NCBI GenBank assembly: GCA_020851835.1
Contig: JADZBZ010000109.1
Span: 1 to 6,657 of the forward strand
Direction: 5' to 3'
Source of the DNA: Acidobacteriota bacterium
GTDB taxonomy: Bacteria; Acidobacteriota; Vicinamibacteria; Vicinamibacterales; UBA2999
Length of the DNA stretch: 6,657 bases
The notes under the pieces were generated by a model. The model searched no databases and was not told the origin of the DNA. It saw only the letters and a program-made list of their open reading frames with translations. A program made the translations under genes and the position numbers. Shown piece by piece: positions 5,768 to 6,657 of the stretch (position 1 is its first letter; every line of letters begins with the position of its first letter).

Positions 5768-6657
5768 TCACGGCAGCGAATACCACGTTCCCTTTCCCTT
5801 GCCATGTGACACGAGATAGCCGTTCTTGACGAGCTGATTCAGGTGACCCTTGACCGTTCCGCGCGCCGCGCCGGTGGCGCGGATGATGTCCTCGACCTTG
5901 ACCTGCCCGCGTTCCTTCGTCAGCTCATAGATGCGCAGGGAAAGCTCGGGCAGCTGTCCCAGGATTTTCTTCTCGTGCTCAATTCTGGATTCCAGGCGGC
6001 GCTTATGCTGCTGGAGCGCGCGTAGGAAAAATATGACCCACGGCTGCCAGTCCGGTCTTGTCGAGCGAGTGGTCTTCTGTGTCCGGCGCAGCGCCAGATA
6101 GTAGCTGTCCTTGCTCTGCTCGACGACGCTTTCAAGCGAGCTGTAGGGCACATAGGCATATCCCGCCCTGAGCAACAGCAGCGTTGTCAGCGCGCGTGAC
6201 AGCCGACCATTGCCGTCCTGAAACGGATGGATTTCAAGAAAGACGACGACAAAGACGGCGATGACCAGCAGCGGATGCAGAGTACGATTTGACAACGCCT
6301 CCGTCGTCCATTGGATCAGCTCCGCCGTCAGGCGCGGCGTATCAAACGGGCTTGCCGTCTGAAACACAATGCCAACGCTCTTCCCCTCAGCGTCGAAGGC
6401 CTCGACGTGGTTGTCCAGCTTCTTGTAGTCACCGCGATGGCGCTCGTCTTTCGTTGAGTAGCGCAGCAAGTCGCGGTGGAGCTGCCGGACATGGTTTTCC
6501 GTGAGCGACAGGACGGACCATGATGCGAAGATGGTCTCCATGACGCCGGCGTACCCCGCGACCTCTTGCTCGTCCCGCGTGTCGAAAGACCGGATTTCGA
6601 CGTTCGAGAGAATCTTCTCGACGTCCTGATCGGACAGCTTGGCACCCTCGATGCGCG
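5768..6657 (-). CDS. Fic family AMP-transferase with C-terminal winged helix (5' end beyond window)
   Basis: 295 residues are visible. The frame is open through the right edge, so the start lies outside; an internal Met at 6541 is not the start. The leftmost visible residues, RIEGAKLSD, are the end of the N-terminal S/TxxxEG inhibitory helix, whose Glu blocks the ATP gamma-phosphate site. The first Ser would be just outside. This implies a self-inhibited class II Fic enzyme. Next come ENHVRQLHRDLLR and NHVEAFDAEG, the PFDTPRL region that often forms the substrate flap, and the complete Fic motif HPFQDGNGRLSR (6194-6229) with catalytic His and phosphate-binding loop. The last 60 residues (LRIYELTKERGQVKVEDIIRA and TVKGHLNQLVKNGYL) form a winged helix, suggesting DNA binding or autoregulation. 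It should transfer AMP to a hydroxyl side chain of an unknown target. G+C is 33-35 of 60 in sampled lines, lower than the neighbours. Confidence 0.95.
   Translation of the reverse strand, partial: RIEGAKLSDQDVEKILSNVEIRSFDTRDEQEVAGYAGVMETIFASWSVLSLTENHVRQLHRDLLRYSTKDERHRGDYKKLDNHVEAFDAEGKSVGIVFQTASPFDTPRLTAELIQWTTEALSNRTLHPLLVIAVFVVVFLEIHPFQDGNGRLSRALTTLLLLRAGYAYVPYSSLESVVEQSKDSYYLALRRTQKTTRSTRPDWQPWVIFFLRALQQHKRRLESRIEHEKKILGQLPELSLRIYELTKERGQVKVEDIIRATGAARGTVKGHLNQLVKNGYLVSHGKGKGTWYSLP

Overview
The window is G+C-rich: 43 of 60 bases are G or C in 4741-4800, against 35 of 60 in 6001-6060. It reads as a bacterial chromosome segment with small metabolic genes, a Hanks-type Ser/Thr kinase and many gene remnants. 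The kinase type, the Tat-exported fumarylacetoacetate hydrolase-like lipoprotein and the YadA-head/S74 fragment would suit a soil Acidobacteriota (Vicinamibacteria-like) genome. That placement is inference. Myxococcota or Gemmatimonadota are not excluded, and no marker gene is present.

Left part (1-2950). The 3' end of an unrecognised gene is followed by an internal fragment of a DUF418/YeiB-type membrane protein. Next comes an intact VOC (glyoxalase-fold) gene with a clear ribosome binding site, then about 450 bp without a supportable gene. A predicted Tat lipoprotein of the FAH family follows. It converges on a compact two-CBS-domain protein on the minus strand, and a G+C-rich inverted repeat lies in the short gap between them.

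Middle part (2950-5767). This is a gene graveyard. It holds a short frameshifted remnant of a small unknown protein and a minus-strand remnant of a YadA-head/tail-fibre protein. The latter is cut at its N-terminus and just after the start of its S74 self-cleaving chaperone domain. Directly abutting it is a divergent Ser/Thr kinase gene with a strong RBS. The kinase has a one-base frameshift near its start, and its membrane segment and most of its TPR region appear to be deleted. It is followed by the C-terminal scrap of an IS701/IS4-like transposase, in which a stop codon replaces the lysine of the YREK signature.

Right part (5768-6657). A minus-strand Fic AMP-transferase gene with a C-terminal winged helix runs off the right edge. 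It has lower G+C than its neighbours and may be a later arrival.

The intact genes do not form an obvious pathway or operon. I see no convincing new multi-gene system. The most interesting content is the pattern of decay, the kinase rearrangement, the exported FAH enzyme and the Fic protein.
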